From positions 62,001 through 126,000 of the forward strand of contig NZ_VJWE01000002.1 of NCBI RefSeq assembly GCF_007993815.1: DNA of 64,000 nucleotides, read 5' to 3'. This document shows, piece by piece, positions 16,663 through 25,756 of this stretch; the stretch's first letter is position 1; every line of letters begins with the position of its first letter. Under the pieces are notes generated by a model, which did not search any database, was not told where the DNA came from, and was given only the letters and a program-made list of their open reading frames with translations. Position numbers and translations under genes: made by a program. This DNA comes from Acidovorax delafieldii (GTDB taxonomy: Bacteria > Pseudomonadota > Gammaproteobacteria > Burkholderiales > Burkholderiaceae_C).

Positions 16663-17778
16663 ATGAGCACTGTTGCCGACTACATCCTGGGCGCCCCGCC
16701 GGGCATCAGCCCCAAGCCTTCGCAGCCCTCGCTGCGTGCGCCCAGCCCATCATCCGGTGCGCCCCGTGCTGCGGGTGCGCAGCCTGCCGCCGCGCCCGAC
16801 TTCAAGGCGGCCAAAGCGGCTCAGGGGGTCTGGTGGGCGGGGCTGGCCGCCGCCGTGGCCTGGGCGGGGCTGGCCTTGCTCACGGGCCTGTGGCCCAACA
16901 AGCCTGCGGGCTTCAGCGAATGGGCGTTTACCGAAGAGTTCGCCTGGGGTGCGGGTGGGGTGTCGGCACTGCTGCTGGCGCTGACGGTGCTGGCCCGTCC
17001 GCTGGCTGCCGTGGTGCGCCGCGTGCGTGCGGCCGGGCCCTGGCTGGTGGCCATTGCCGTCGGTCTGGCGGTGTGGGAGGTGTTCACCGCCAAGCTGGGC
17101 ACGCTGCCGCCGCCCTTCTTTGCACCGCCCCAAAGCCTGGTGGAGGTGTACGCCACCGACTGGCCGCGCCTCCTGGAGAGCGCGGGCGCCTCCATCCGCC
17201 TGCTGGCGCTGGGCATTGCCATCGGCGCAGCGGCAGGTTTTGTCACGGGCGTGCTGATCGGCTGGTCGCGCCAGGCCAGTTACTGGATCCACCCGGTGCT
17301 GCGCATCCTGGGCCCGGTGCCCACCACCGCGCTGCTGCCGGTCAGCTTCTATTTCTTTCCGTCCAGCTGGTCCACCGCGATCTTTCTGATTGCGCTGGGC
17401 ACGGCCTTCCCGGTGGCCATCCTCACCTGGTCGGGCGTGGCCGGGGTGCACAAGAACTTTTATGACGTGGCCCGCACCATGGGCGCGTCGCCCTGGTTTC
17501 TGGTGCTGCGCGTGGCCATCCCGGCGGCGCTGCCGCAGGTGTTTGTGGGCCTGTTTATGGGCCTGGGCGCGGCGTTCTCCACCCTGGTGGTGGCCGAGAT
17601 GCTGGGCGTGAAGGCGGGCCTGGGCTGGTACCTCACCTGGGCGCAGGGCTGGGCGGCGTATCCCAACATGTATGCGGCGCTCATCGTGATGGCACTGTTG
17701 TTCTCGGGCGTGATCACACTGCTGTTTGTGCTGCGCGACAGGGTGCTGTCGTGGCAGAAGGGGGTGGTGAAATGGTGA
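16663..17778 (+). CDS. ABC transporter permease, SsuC-like, with N-terminal extension
   Basis: A 371-residue permease. The core (from about residue 125) is a BPD_transp_1 domain with an EAA-type loop (FYDVARTMGASPWFLVLRVA) that contacts the ATPase. SsuC/TauC homologues are usually near 250-280 residues; here about 100 extra residues precede the core, comprising a Pro/Ser/Ala-rich cytosolic tail and two added hydrophobic segments (about residues 58-76 and 98-110). Its last bases overlap the ATPase start. It follows the binding protein by about 200 bp containing repeat DNA. It forms the channel for the organosulfur importer. Confidence 0.84.
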   Translation: MSTVADYILGAPPGISPKPSQPSLRAPSPSSGAPRAAGAQPAAAPDFKAAKAAQGVWWAGLAAAVAWAGLALLTGLWPNKPAGFSEWAFTEEFAWGAGGVSALLLALTVLARPLAAVVRRVRAAGPWLVAIAVGLAVWEVFTAKLGTLPPPFFAPPQSLVEVYATDWPRLLESAGASIRLLALGIAIGAAAGFVTGVLIGWSRQASYWIHPVLRILGPVPTTALLPVSFYFFPSSWSTAIFLIALGTAFPVAILTWSGVAGVHKNFYDVARTMGASPWFLVLRVAIPAALPQVFVGLFMGLGAAFSTLVVAEMLGVKAGLGWYLTWAQGWAAYPNMYAALIVMALLFSGVITLLFVLRDRVLSWQKGVVKW

Positions 17779-18575
17779 GTTCCGCGACGATTCCTGAAGT
17801 CTCTACGGCGGCCCGTGTGACCGGCGCACGCATTGACGTGCGCAATGTCAGCCACTGGTTTGACCTGCCTGCAGGCCCGCTGCACGTGATCGACGAGCTG
17901 GACTTGTCCATTGCACCCGGCGAGTTCGTGGCCCTGCTGGGCCCCAGCGGCTGCGGCAAGAGCACGCTGCTGCGCCTGGTGGCGGGGCTGGAGCCCGCCA
18001 CCACCGGCGAGCTGCTGCAGAATGGCGCCCCCATCACCCAGCCCGACCCGTCGCGCATCGTGGTGTTCCAGGACCCCACGCTGTTCCCCTGGCGCACCGT
18101 GTGGGACAACGTGGCCCTGGGGCTGCAGGCGCGGGGCATCCTCAAATCCCAGCGCCATCGCGTGGACGAAGCGCTGGCCCTGGTTGGGCTGCAGGACTTT
18201 GCCAAGGCCTTCCCGCACCAGCTGTCGGGCGGCATGGCGCAGCGCGTGGCGCTGGCGCGTGCGCTGGTCAACGACCCCACCTTGCTGGTGCTGGACGAGC
18301 CGCTGGGCAAGCTCGACTCGCTCACGCGCCTGTCCATGCAGACCGAGCTGGTGCAGCTGTGGCAGCGTGCGGGTTTCTCTGCCCTGCTTGTCACGCACGA
18401 TGTGGAAGAAGCGCTGTTCATGGCGCAGCGCGTGGTGGTGTTCTCTGACCGGCCCGCGCGCGTCAAGCAGGTGCTGGTCAACGACCTGCCGTACCCGCGC
18501 CACCGGGGCGACCCGCGCCTGGCGGCCCTGCGCCACGAGGCGCTGGCGTTGCTGGGGCTGGACGCCAGCTGGTAG
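17772..18575 (+). CDS. ABC transporter ATP-binding protein, SsuB-like
   Basis: A 267-residue single-domain ATPase of the nitrate/sulfonate/taurine importer class. Walker A is GPSGCGKSTL, the Q-loop is in VVFQDPTLFPW, the signature is LSGGMAQR, Walker B is LLVLDEPLGKLD, and the H-loop His is in VTHDVEEAL. The ATG at 17772 overlaps the permease stop (ATGGTGA) and is preferred to an upstream in-frame ATG at 17751. The next gene, a cytochrome, starts 9 bp after its stop, so that protein belongs to the same transcript. Confidence 0.9.
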   Translation: MVSSATIPEVSTAARVTGARIDVRNVSHWFDLPAGPLHVIDELDLSIAPGEFVALLGPSGCGKSTLLRLVAGLEPATTGELLQNGAPITQPDPSRIVVFQDPTLFPWRTVWDNVALGLQARGILKSQRHRVDEALALVGLQDFAKAFPHQLSGGMAQRVALARALVNDPTLLVLDEPLGKLDSLTRLSMQTELVQLWQRAGFSALLVTHDVEEALFMAQRVVVFSDRPARVKQVLVNDLPYPRHRGDPRLAALRHEALALLGLDASW

Positions 18576-18583
18576 CCGCCGCC

Positions 18584-19792
18584 TTGACCTGGCTGTCGTT
18601 GCCGCCCGAGTGGCTGGCCGCTCTGCTCGAAGGCCTGCAGGCCACCCAGCAGGGCCTGCGCACGCTGTTGCATGCGGTGGGCCTGGCGCCCGATGCGCAC
18701 GGCCAGCCCGCCTGGCCGTTTGCGCACCGTGTGGCTGCCGAGATGCTGGTGGTGGATGCCGGCCACGCGCGGCGCGTGCTGTTGTCGCTGCTGTGTGTGG
18801 GTGTGGCGCTACTGGCGCTGGCGGTATCTGTGGCGTGGCGGCGCGGCCGCAAGCCGCTGTGGTGGCTGGCCGCTGCGCTGGTGGTGTTTGCGCCCTGGCC
18901 CCATCGCCACCTGCTGCTGACGCCCGCCGTGGCCACCAGCCTGCACCAGTCACCCACGGGCTTCACTGCGCAGGGCATCGTGCGTGGCCAGGCGGTGTAC
19001 CAGCAGCACTGCGTGCGCTGCCATGGCGCCAGTGCCAACGGCGAAGGGCCCGATGCAGCCCGGCTGGCCATGTGGCCGCCCAACCTGAACGGCGCGCTGC
19101 TGTGGAAGCGGCTGGACGGCGAACTCTTCTGGCGCGTGCGCCACGGCATGCAGGGCCGCAACGGCGCGCAGACCATGCCGGGCTTTGACACCACGCAGCT
19201 CACCGACGCGCAGGTGTGGGAGGTGCTGGACTACCTGCAAGCCCATGCCGCAGGCCAGATGCTGCGCGAATCCGGCACCTGGGACCGCCCGGTGCGCCTG
19301 CCCGACGTGGCCGTGCTGTGCCGCCAGGGGCGCCAGCACACGGCGCGCAGCCTGGTGGGGCAGCGGCTGCGCGTGGTGCTGCCAGGCAGCGGCAGCCCCT
19401 TGCCTGCCGATGACCCACGCCTTGTTTCGCTGGTGGTGGCGCACCCCGGGCCCGGCGCGCCGCACACTCCCGATGCTGCTGCCGCAGATGCGGAATGCCT
19501 GACCAACGATACCGCAGCGCCGTTGGCATTGGCCCTGGTGCTGGGGGTGCCCGCCAGCGACCTGCCCGGCCACCAGCTCATCGCAGACCGCGCGGGCTGG
19601 CTGCGCGCACGGGGCCAGCCGGGCAAGGCCGCGTGGTCGGAGGACGATCTGGTCTGCCGCACTGCGCCAGCGGCCCAGCAGCTGCCTTCTGTCGATGCAG
19701 CTGCCAACGCTGCGGGCGATGGCCTGCAGTCGCTGATTCGCCGCATGGACGCAGAGCCCGTGCGGCTGGTGCGGGGCGGCTTCCCGCACTGA
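18584..19792 (+). CDS. Membrane-anchored cytochrome c with novel C-terminal region
   Basis: A 402-residue protein starting at a TTG 9 bp after the ATPase stop. Two hydrophobic segments (about residues 65-85 and 93-104) anchor it. A periplasmic cytochrome c domain follows, with haem motif CVRCH (C143, C146, H147) and a probable distal Met in TMPGF. The last 170 residues (from LVGQRLRVVLPGSG) contain paired cysteines in AECLTND and DLVCRTA and look like a separate small domain I cannot name. The position at the end of a sulfonate-type transporter operon suggests an electron-transfer role in periplasmic oxidation of the imported sulfur compound or its sulfite; this is inference. Confidence 0.75.
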   Translation: MTWLSLPPEWLAALLEGLQATQQGLRTLLHAVGLAPDAHGQPAWPFAHRVAAEMLVVDAGHARRVLLSLLCVGVALLALAVSVAWRRGRKPLWWLAAALVVFAPWPHRHLLLTPAVATSLHQSPTGFTAQGIVRGQAVYQQHCVRCHGASANGEGPDAARLAMWPPNLNGALLWKRLDGELFWRVRHGMQGRNGAQTMPGFDTTQLTDAQVWEVLDYLQAHAAGQMLRESGTWDRPVRLPDVAVLCRQGRQHTARSLVGQRLRVVLPGSGSPLPADDPRLVSLVVAHPGPGAPHTPDAAAADAECLTNDTAAPLALALVLGVPASDLPGHQLIADRAGWLRARGQPGKAAWSEDDLVCRTAPAAQQLPSVDAAANAAGDGLQSLIRRMDAEPVRLVRGGFPH

Positions 19793-19862
19793 CAGCGCCT
19801 GCCACCAGCGTGTTGGCAGCGTGCTGCGAGCGAACGCCTGGGTCGCGTTCAGGTTGCTCTTA

Positions 19863-19912
19863 AAAGAATAGCAGCTGGCGCTTTATCGGCTAGCGCTTGA
19901 GGCCATTTTTCC
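19863..19912. repeat. Dispersed intergenic palindromic repeat copy
   Basis: AATAGCAGCTGGCGCTTTAT followed by CGGCTAGCGCTTGAGGCC, then a T-rich run, between the convergent cytochrome and VOC genes. It is a divergent member of the family whose clearest copies are at 12881 and 54331; the hairpin plus T tract could act as a terminator. Confidence 0.6.
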
Positions 19913-19960
19913 TTAAATATGCAGCGCAGGGGGCTCTCGCCCGCCCGGCGCCACCCTGCG

Positions 19961-20353
19961 CTACGCCTGTCCGTGCGACGCCACACACAGCTTGTTGCCG
20001 TCCGGGTCCCGAAAATACGCGCCGTAGTAGTTGGCGTGGTACTCGGGCCGCAGTCCGGGGCGGCCCTCGCACTGGCCGCCCAGGCTCAGCGCCAGCGCGT
20101 GGGCCGCGTCCACCTGGCTGCGCGTGGCGGCCATGAAGGCCACCATGAGCCCGTTGCCGGGGTGGGGCACCTCGCCATTGAACGGGCGGGCAATGACAAA
20201 CAGCGGCCGGGGGCCGGGGGTGGACTCCCAGCCCGCCCAGGGTCGCTCCGCTTCACAAAAGCGCTCCTGAATGCCCAGCGAGGCCAGCACCGGCCGGTAG
20301 AACGCCAGGGCGCGCTCGAAATCTGTGATGCCAACAAAAACGTGCGAGAGCAT
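19961..20353 (-). CDS. VOC/glyoxalase-superfamily protein
   Basis: A 130-residue vicinal-oxygen-chelate fold protein. It opens with MLSHVFVGITDFERALAFYR and ends with YYGAYFRDPDGNKLCVASHG, the two paired beta-alpha-beta halves typical of lactoylglutathione-lyase-like proteins; metal ligands would be His4 and the Asp/Glu near the end. The ATG at 20353 is chosen because homology begins there. It may act on a thiol adduct or be a metal-dependent lyase, but specificity cannot be told. It is divergent from the SsuD-like gene. Confidence 0.8.
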   Translation of the reverse strand: MLSHVFVGITDFERALAFYRPVLASLGIQERFCEAERPWAGWESTPGPRPLFVIARPFNGEVPHPGNGLMVAFMAATRSQVDAAHALALSLGGQCEGRPGLRPEYHANYYGAYFRDPDGNKLCVASHGQA

Positions 20354-20587
20354 GGTGGGTTGGGTCCTTTCTGGATGCGAAGTGAGCTGGCCATTGTGAG
20401 GAGTGAGGAGCGAGGAGCCAGCGGTCAGAGGCCAGGGCCAGACATGCAGGTCGGCAACGCACTGGCCGACCATGCCGACGCTGGCGGCCAGGCGGGGGAG
20501 TCTGGATGGCGACCCGCCACAGCATAGCGGCGCGCACGGCGGCGGTGCACCCCCTTCGCCGTGCACAGCGGGGCCTATGCGCCGCAC

Positions 20588-20619
20588 AACTTTGCAAACG
20601 CGTTTTTCTTCGTTGGCGC
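20588..20619. promoter_or_regulatory. Putative sulfur-regulon box (copy B, degenerate 5' half)
   Basis: TTTTTCTTCGTTGGCGC is nearly identical to copy C at 46842-46856. The 5' half at the 14 bp spacing is AACTTTG rather than GCATATG. It lies 103 bp before the SsuD-like start. Confidence 0.4.
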
Positions 20620-20717
20620 GCGCCAGGGGCGGGCAGATCATGGCTGCAGTCCCGCACGCGTGACGCTGCCAACCATTCACTCAACCTTGTTTCACCCCAT
20701 CGCCACAGGAGCCCGCT

Positions 20718-21833
20718 ATGCCCGTCCAGTTCATCGGCATGATCCAGCCGCACGAAGTCTCTGAAACCATCGCCCGCAAGGGCCCGGCGGTGGACCCCGC
20801 CTATGTGCGCGTGTTTGCCCAGGCGCACGAGCACGCGGGGTTTGACCGCATCCTGGTGCCTGCCAGCTCGTCCAGCCCCGACACGCTGCTGACCGTCACG
20901 TACGCGGCATCGGTCACCGACAAGATCAATTTCCTGCTGGCGCACCGCCCCGGCTTTGTGGCGCCCACCCTGGCCGCGCGCCAGCTGGCCACGCTGGACC
21001 ATTACACCAACGGCCGCCTGGCCGTGCACTACATCAGCGGCGGCTCGGACGAAGACCAGCAGCGCGATGGCGACTTCCTGAACCACGACGAGCGCTATGC
21101 GCGCACCGACGAATACCTCACCGTCCTGCGCCGCGTGTGGGCCGAAGACAAACCCTTTGACCACGAAGGCACCTACTACCGCGCCAAGGGCGTGGTGTCG
21201 GAGGTCAAACCCCTGCAAGGCCAGCGCGTGCCCATCTACTTTGGCGGTGCCTCTGCACCCGCGCTGCAGGTGGCCGGCAAACATGCCGACGTGTACGCGC
21301 TGTGGGGCGAGTCGCTGGCCCAGGCGGGCGACCTGGTGCGCCGTGTGCGCGCCGAGGCCACCTTGCAGGGCCGGCATGTGGACTTCAGCATCTCGTTCCG
21401 CCCCATCCTGGGCAAGACCGAGGACGAAGCCTGGGCCAAGGCCGAGCGCATTCTGGAAGACACGCGCCGTTTGCGTGTGAGCCAAGGCTACTCGCGCGGC
21501 GTGGGCCCGCAGCAGAGCGAAGGCGCGCAGCGCCTGCTGGCCGACGCCGCCAAGGGCGACCGTGTGGACGAACGCCTGTGGACGGCCATTGCGCGCGAGC
21601 TGGGCGGCCGGTCCAACTCCACATCGCTGGTGGGTACGCCCGAGCAGGTGGCCGACGCACTGCTCAAGTACTACGACCTGGGTATCACCACCTTCCTGAT
21701 CCGTGGCTTTGACCCGCTGGTGGACGCTATCGAGTACGGTCGCGAGCTGCTGCCCCTGGTGCGCGCCAAGGTGGCAGAGCGCGACGGACAGCAGACACCG
21801 GTGGCGCCCGCCGCGTTGCGCAAGGCCGCCTGA
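20718..21833 (+). CDS. SsuD-like FMNH2-dependent (alkanesulfonate) monooxygenase
   Basis: A 371-residue luciferase-like (LLM) flavin monooxygenase. The SsuD family splits alkanesulfonates into aldehyde and sulfite using FMNH2 and O2. Seen: GRLAVHYISGG, the DEYLTVLRRVW segment, IYFGGASAPAL, and ARELGGRSNSTSLVGT near the C-terminus, all typical of SsuD and its close paralogues. A CACAGGA ribosome-binding site precedes the ATG. No flavin reductase lies next to it. Its association with the organosulfur transporter at 15429-18575 and a sulfur-box-like sequence supports sulfur scavenging; the exact sulfonate is unknown. Confidence 0.87.
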   Translation: MPVQFIGMIQPHEVSETIARKGPAVDPAYVRVFAQAHEHAGFDRILVPASSSSPDTLLTVTYAASVTDKINFLLAHRPGFVAPTLAARQLATLDHYTNGRLAVHYISGGSDEDQQRDGDFLNHDERYARTDEYLTVLRRVWAEDKPFDHEGTYYRAKGVVSEVKPLQGQRVPIYFGGASAPALQVAGKHADVYALWGESLAQAGDLVRRVRAEATLQGRHVDFSISFRPILGKTEDEAWAKAERILEDTRRLRVSQGYSRGVGPQQSEGAQRLLADAAKGDRVDERLWTAIARELGGRSNSTSLVGTPEQVADALLKYYDLGITTFLIRGFDPLVDAIEYGRELLPLVRAKVAERDGQQTPVAPAALRKAA

Positions 21834-21931
21834 GCGATTGGCTGCGTAGCGCCCCGGCCTGGATCGCGCCCTGGCCTGGATCACTCCCGGGCTGGGGCGT
21901 TGCCGCTAACCCAGCGGCCTCGCCCGTGCGG

Positions 21932-23572
21932 TTACCCCGCCACGCGCGCCAGAACGTCGCGGGCTTGCTCGGCGGTCACCACGGGGCCGCCAGCAGGCGC
22001 CGTCCAGGCCACAAACTGGTCGGGCCGCACCAGCACCAGCGGTGCGCCATAGCGCGCAGGCTCGGTGCCTTCGCCCCCGTCACCACAGTCCACCAGCCGC
22101 AGCGGCAGTCCCAGGCCCGCCGCCGCCTCGCGAAAGGCCTGCACCGATGGCGCGTGGGCGCCGTCGCCGCCCACCACCAGCAGCGAAAAGCCCGGGCCCA
22201 GTTCCTCAAACACATTGCGTCCGGTGGGCAGCGTGGCGGGTGCCAGGTGGTGGCCAGGCCGCGCCTCAAACCGGTGCGATCCCTTGGCGCTGCTGGCGCG
22301 GCCCTCGCTGCCCCACACGATGCCCGAGCCCTCGTAGTGCGGCTCAAACGCATGCACCTCGCCCACGGCACCCTGTGCACGCGCCTGCCATGCGGCTTCA
22401 AACGCGGCCTGGTCCCGCGCCGGGTCGTGGGTGTCCAGAAACTCCTTGTCTGTCTCGATGGACCGCGCAATGAAGTCGTTGATGGTGGACGCAAACACCG
22501 GGCGCCGCTCGGCGTCGTACGAGTCCAGCAGGCGCTCGCCGCCCCAGCCTTGCAGCGTGGCAGCCAGCTTCCAGCCCAGGTTGCGCGCGTCTTCCAGGCC
22601 CGAGTTCACGCCATAGCCGCCGTAAGGCGGGTGGCTGTGGGCGGCATCACCCGCGATGAACACCCGGCCCTTGCGGTAGCTGTCGGCCAGCATGAAGCGC
22701 AGGTCCCAAAAGCCGATGTGCTCAAACTCCACCTCAAACTCCGCGCCCACCGCCTCGTGCAGGTATGCGGCAAAGTCAAAGTTGTCTTTGGTGGTGCCTG
22801 GCGGCACCGGGGCGTGAAAGAACCAGGTGCTGCCCAGGTCCACCCGGCCCAGAAACTTCCAGTAGCCCTTCAGCTCGGGCTGCAGCACGTTGTAGTAAGA
22901 CTTGCCGGGGTAGCGCTCCAGCAGCTGGTGCAGGCCTTGCGACTTGAACACCAGCAGCACCATCATGCGGTCGTGGTCCGTGCGGGTGTGGGTGATGCCC
23001 ACCTGCTCGCGCACCACCGACCGCGCCCCGTCCGACCCCACCACATAGGCGCCGCGCAGCACGCGCTGGGCCTTGCCGTCGCCGCGTTGCTGAATGGTGA
23101 CGGACACGCCCGCGTCGTCCTGCGCCACGGTGCTGGTCTCCCAGCCGTAGAGGGTCTGCACCGACGGCAGCTGGGCCACGCGCTGGCGCAGCACGGCCTC
23201 GGTGGCGTACTGCGGCAGCCGCTCGTTGGCCGTGAAGTAGTAGGGCTTGACCAGGTCGCGCTGCAGCCAGTCGTAGCTGTAGGGCCCCAGCAGCGTGCCA
23301 TGTGCGGTCAGGCCGCCAATGCCGTATTCGACCGGTATGGTGCGCGCTGCGCGCAGCTGCTTTTCGGCACCCCAGAAGTGAAAGTGCTCCATGGTGCGCT
23401 GCGTCAGGTTCTGCCCCTTGGGAATGGGCTGGGGCTGCACATAGCGCTCCACCACAATCACGCTCACGCCGCGCTGGCCCAGCTCAATGGCCAGGCCCAT
23501 GCCGACCGGGCCGCCGCCCACGATGATCACTTCGGCGTCCTGCTGCGGCGCCACGGTTGCTTGCTGGTTCAT
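21932..23572 (-). CDS. FAD-dependent aromatic-ring hydroxylase-type monooxygenase
   Basis: A 546-residue group A flavoprotein monooxygenase. FAD motifs are the N-terminal VGGGPVGMGLAIELG and the GD motif GRVFIAGDAAHSHPPYGGYG. The C-terminal 130 residues form the thioredoxin-like domain seen in MhpA/PheA-type enzymes. It would hydroxylate a phenolic or heteroaromatic compound with NAD(P)H and O2. It lies 90 bp downstream of a Bug-type receptor on the same strand, suggesting the receptor captures the substrate. No ring-cleavage enzyme is nearby, so the pathway cannot be named. Confidence 0.84.
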   Translation of the reverse strand: MNQQATVAPQQDAEVIIVGGGPVGMGLAIELGQRGVSVIVVERYVQPQPIPKGQNLTQRTMEHFHFWGAEKQLRAARTIPVEYGIGGLTAHGTLLGPYSYDWLQRDLVKPYYFTANERLPQYATEAVLRQRVAQLPSVQTLYGWETSTVAQDDAGVSVTIQQRGDGKAQRVLRGAYVVGSDGARSVVREQVGITHTRTDHDRMMVLLVFKSQGLHQLLERYPGKSYYNVLQPELKGYWKFLGRVDLGSTWFFHAPVPPGTTKDNFDFAAYLHEAVGAEFEVEFEHIGFWDLRFMLADSYRKGRVFIAGDAAHSHPPYGGYGVNSGLEDARNLGWKLAATLQGWGGERLLDSYDAERRPVFASTINDFIARSIETDKEFLDTHDPARDQAAFEAAWQARAQGAVGEVHAFEPHYEGSGIVWGSEGRASSAKGSHRFEARPGHHLAPATLPTGRNVFEELGPGFSLLVVGGDGAHAPSVQAFREAAAGLGLPLRLVDCGDGGEGTEPARYGAPLVLVRPDQFVAWTAPAGGPVVTAEQARDVLARVAG

Positions 23573-23662
23573 ATTGTTGGTTTTGTTCGATTCGGTTCGG
23601 TGCGGGCTGCGGTGCGATGTTGTGCAGTGCTGCGCGCTGCTGCGTGGTGCGAGTGACCGTGG

Positions 23663-24679
23663 TTACTCGGCGGTGATGCCCTGGGCCTTGATGAGGTCGG
23701 CCCAGCGCTTGGCGTCAGCCGTCACTAGCTTCTGGAAGGCGTCTGGCGAGCTGTGGGCGGGCGTCATGCCCTGGGTCTCGAACGACTTGGCCACGGCGGG
23801 CGAGGCCAGCACGTCGCGCAGCTCGGTGTTGAGCCGGTCAATCATCGCGCGGGGCGTGCCTGCGGGGGCAAACACGCCGTACCACATGTCCACGTTCAGG
23901 TCGCCCAGCTTCAGGGTGCCGAGCGACGGCACCTCGGGCAGCAGGGGGTGCGGCGTGTCCGAGCTGATGGCCAGCGCCTTCAGCTTGCCCGCCTTCACAT
24001 GCTGCAAGGCCACGTGGATGGGCAGGAACATCGCGTCGATCTGCCCGCCCAGCAGGTCCGTCACGGCCGGGGCAGTGCCCCGGTAGCTGATGTGGGTGAG
24101 CGAAATCTTGGCCCGGTTCTTCAGCAATTCCATCGCCAGGTGGTGCGGCGTGCCCGCACCGGGCGATCCGTAGTTGAGCGAGCCGGGCTTGGCCCGGGCG
24201 CGGTCCATCAGGTCCTTGAGCGATTCGATCTTGGACCCGGCCGACGCCACCAGCAGCAGCTGTCCCCAGCTCGTCTGGCTCACCGGCACCAGGTCCGTCA
24301 GCGGGTTAAAGCCCTGCTTGGGGTACAGCGCCATGTTCATCACCAGCGTGTTCACGCTGACCAGCAGCGTGGTGCCGTCGGGCGCCGCGCGCACCACCTC
24401 TTGCGTGCCGATGATGCCGGACGCCCCCGCCTTGTTCTCCACAAAAAACGGGCGCTTGAGCCGGTCAGACAGCGGCTGCGCAATCTGCCGCGCAATCAGG
24501 TCAATGCCCGTGCCGGGCGTGAACGGCACCACCAGCCGCACCGGTGCATCGGCACCCGTCTGTGCCCAGGCCCCGGGCGTGGCGGCTGCAGCCGTGGCGA
24601 CCAGCGCGCCCAGCACCAGGCTGCGGCGTTGGGGGGAGGGCGGGTGCGCGTTGGCACGCAGGGTGGGCAGCTGGGGCAT
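23663..24679 (-). CDS. Bug-family tripartite tricarboxylate transporter receptor
   Basis: A 338-residue periplasmic binding protein of the Bug/TctC family. A signal peptide with a Tat-like RR (residues 18-19) ends near AWAQ; the mature protein shows VRLVVPFTPGTGIDLIARQI and GASGIIGTQEVVRAAPDG, typical of the ligand pocket. The ATG at 24679 has GAGAGA upstream and is preferred to one 42 bp earlier. No TctA/TctB membrane genes are nearby, which is usual for orphan Bug proteins. It precedes the flavin hydroxylase and is divergent from a LysR regulator. Confidence 0.9.
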   Translation of the reverse strand: MPQLPTLRANAHPPSPQRRSLVLGALVATAAAATPGAWAQTGADAPVRLVVPFTPGTGIDLIARQIAQPLSDRLKRPFFVENKAGASGIIGTQEVVRAAPDGTTLLVSVNTLVMNMALYPKQGFNPLTDLVPVSQTSWGQLLLVASAGSKIESLKDLMDRARAKPGSLNYGSPGAGTPHHLAMELLKNRAKISLTHISYRGTAPAVTDLLGGQIDAMFLPIHVALQHVKAGKLKALAISSDTPHPLLPEVPSLGTLKLGDLNVDMWYGVFAPAGTPRAMIDRLNTELRDVLASPAVAKSFETQGMTPAHSSPDAFQKLVTADAKRWADLIKAQGITAE

Positions 24680-24720
24680 GGGGCTTGTCTCTCTAGTCGT
24701 TGGAAGGGCGTTACAGGACA

Positions 24721-24749
24721 ATTACAACGACACTCTTGACATTGATCAA
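24721..24749 (-). promoter_or_regulatory. Putative promoter of Bug receptor/hydroxylase operon
   Basis: On the minus strand TTGATC (24749-24744) and TGTAAT (24726-24721) are separated by 17 bp. On the plus strand TTGACA at 24736-24741 could serve the LysR gene, so the two promoters overlap, as is usual for LysR-controlled divergent pairs. Confidence 0.4.
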
Positions 24750-24762
24750 ACGGAAAATTCTG

Positions 24763-25692
24763 ATGAATTCTTCATCAAAGCTGATGAATGTCAGCACCCG
24801 CCAGCTCCACGCTTTTCTGGAGGTGACGCGCCTGCAGAGCTTTGCCAAGGCGGCCGAGCAGGTGCACCTGTCGCCCTCGGGCATGAGCATGCTGGTCAAG
24901 GAGCTGGAAGACCAGGTGGGCGCCCGCCTGTTTGACCGCACCACCCGGTCGATCACGCTGACCGAGGCCGGGCGCCGCCTGCAGCCCGTGGCCGAGCGCG
25001 TGGTGGGCGAGCTGCGCGCCCTGGGCGCCGTGCTGGACGGCAACGAGGCCGCCGTGCGCTCGCGCCTGCTGGTGGCGGCCACGCCCATGATCTCGGCCAG
25101 CCTGCTGCCCGAGGTGATTCGCGGTTTTGCGCAAAGCCACCCCGGCGTGCAGGTGCAGCTCAGCGATGTCGAGGTGGGCACCGTGCGCCAGCGCGTGCTC
25201 GACGGCGAGGCCGATATCGGCTTTGGCTTCTTCGTCAAACCCGCCGTGGGGCTGTCGCGCCAGCCCTTGTGCAAGTTCCGCCTCATGCGCATCAGCCCGC
25301 CCGATGCGGCTCACACCAGCGGCCAGCTGTCAGACAGCCAGCCCTGGAGCCGCCTCAAAGACGTGCCCCTGGTCACCCTGCCGTCGGGCAACCCCATCCA
25401 GGTGGTCATCGAAAAGCAGCTCTCCCGCCTGGGCCTGGCCCACCAGGAGCGCCCCCGCATGAACCTGATCGGCACCCTCATCGGCATGGTGCGCGCAGGC
25501 CGTGGCAGCGCCATCGTGCCCTCGTTCGCGCTGGAAGAATGCCTGCGCCAGGGCCTGGGGGTCGCCATGCTGCGCGAACCTGTGGTGCATCTGGACCTGT
25601 ACCTGGCCTACCGCCGGGGCACGCAGCAAAAGCCGGCGGCGATGGCGTTTGCCGAGGCGTTGCGGGAGGCTGCGGTGCGGTTGCCTGCTTGA
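24763..25692 (+). CDS. LysR-family transcriptional regulator
   Basis: A 309-residue LysR regulator. The helix-turn-helix occupies about residues 10-68 (VSTRQLHAFLEVTRLQSFAK, then HLSPSGMSMLVKELED); the effector domain follows. A second in-frame ATG at 24784 is an equally plausible start, because a TTGACA/TCTGAT promoter pair would end at 24764. It is divergent from the Bug receptor/flavin hydroxylase pair, which it probably controls in response to the imported aromatic substrate. Confidence 0.86.
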   Translation: MNSSSKLMNVSTRQLHAFLEVTRLQSFAKAAEQVHLSPSGMSMLVKELEDQVGARLFDRTTRSITLTEAGRRLQPVAERVVGELRALGAVLDGNEAAVRSRLLVAATPMISASLLPEVIRGFAQSHPGVQVQLSDVEVGTVRQRVLDGEADIGFGFFVKPAVGLSRQPLCKFRLMRISPPDAAHTSGQLSDSQPWSRLKDVPLVTLPSGNPIQVVIEKQLSRLGLAHQERPRMNLIGTLIGMVRAGRGSAIVPSFALEECLRQGLGVAMLREPVVHLDLYLAYRRGTQQKPAAMAFAEALREAAVRLPA

Positions 25693-25756
25693 AAGCCTGA
25701 AACGTCTTGGGATGATGCTGGGAAGGTGCGGGGCTGAGATTCAGTGCGAAATGTGC

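Noticed and set aside
20353..20680. Upstream extension of the VOC protein frame
   Set aside because: The added residues are Pro/Cys-rich, cover the promoter region with the sulfur-box-like sequence, and the fold begins at MLSHVF.
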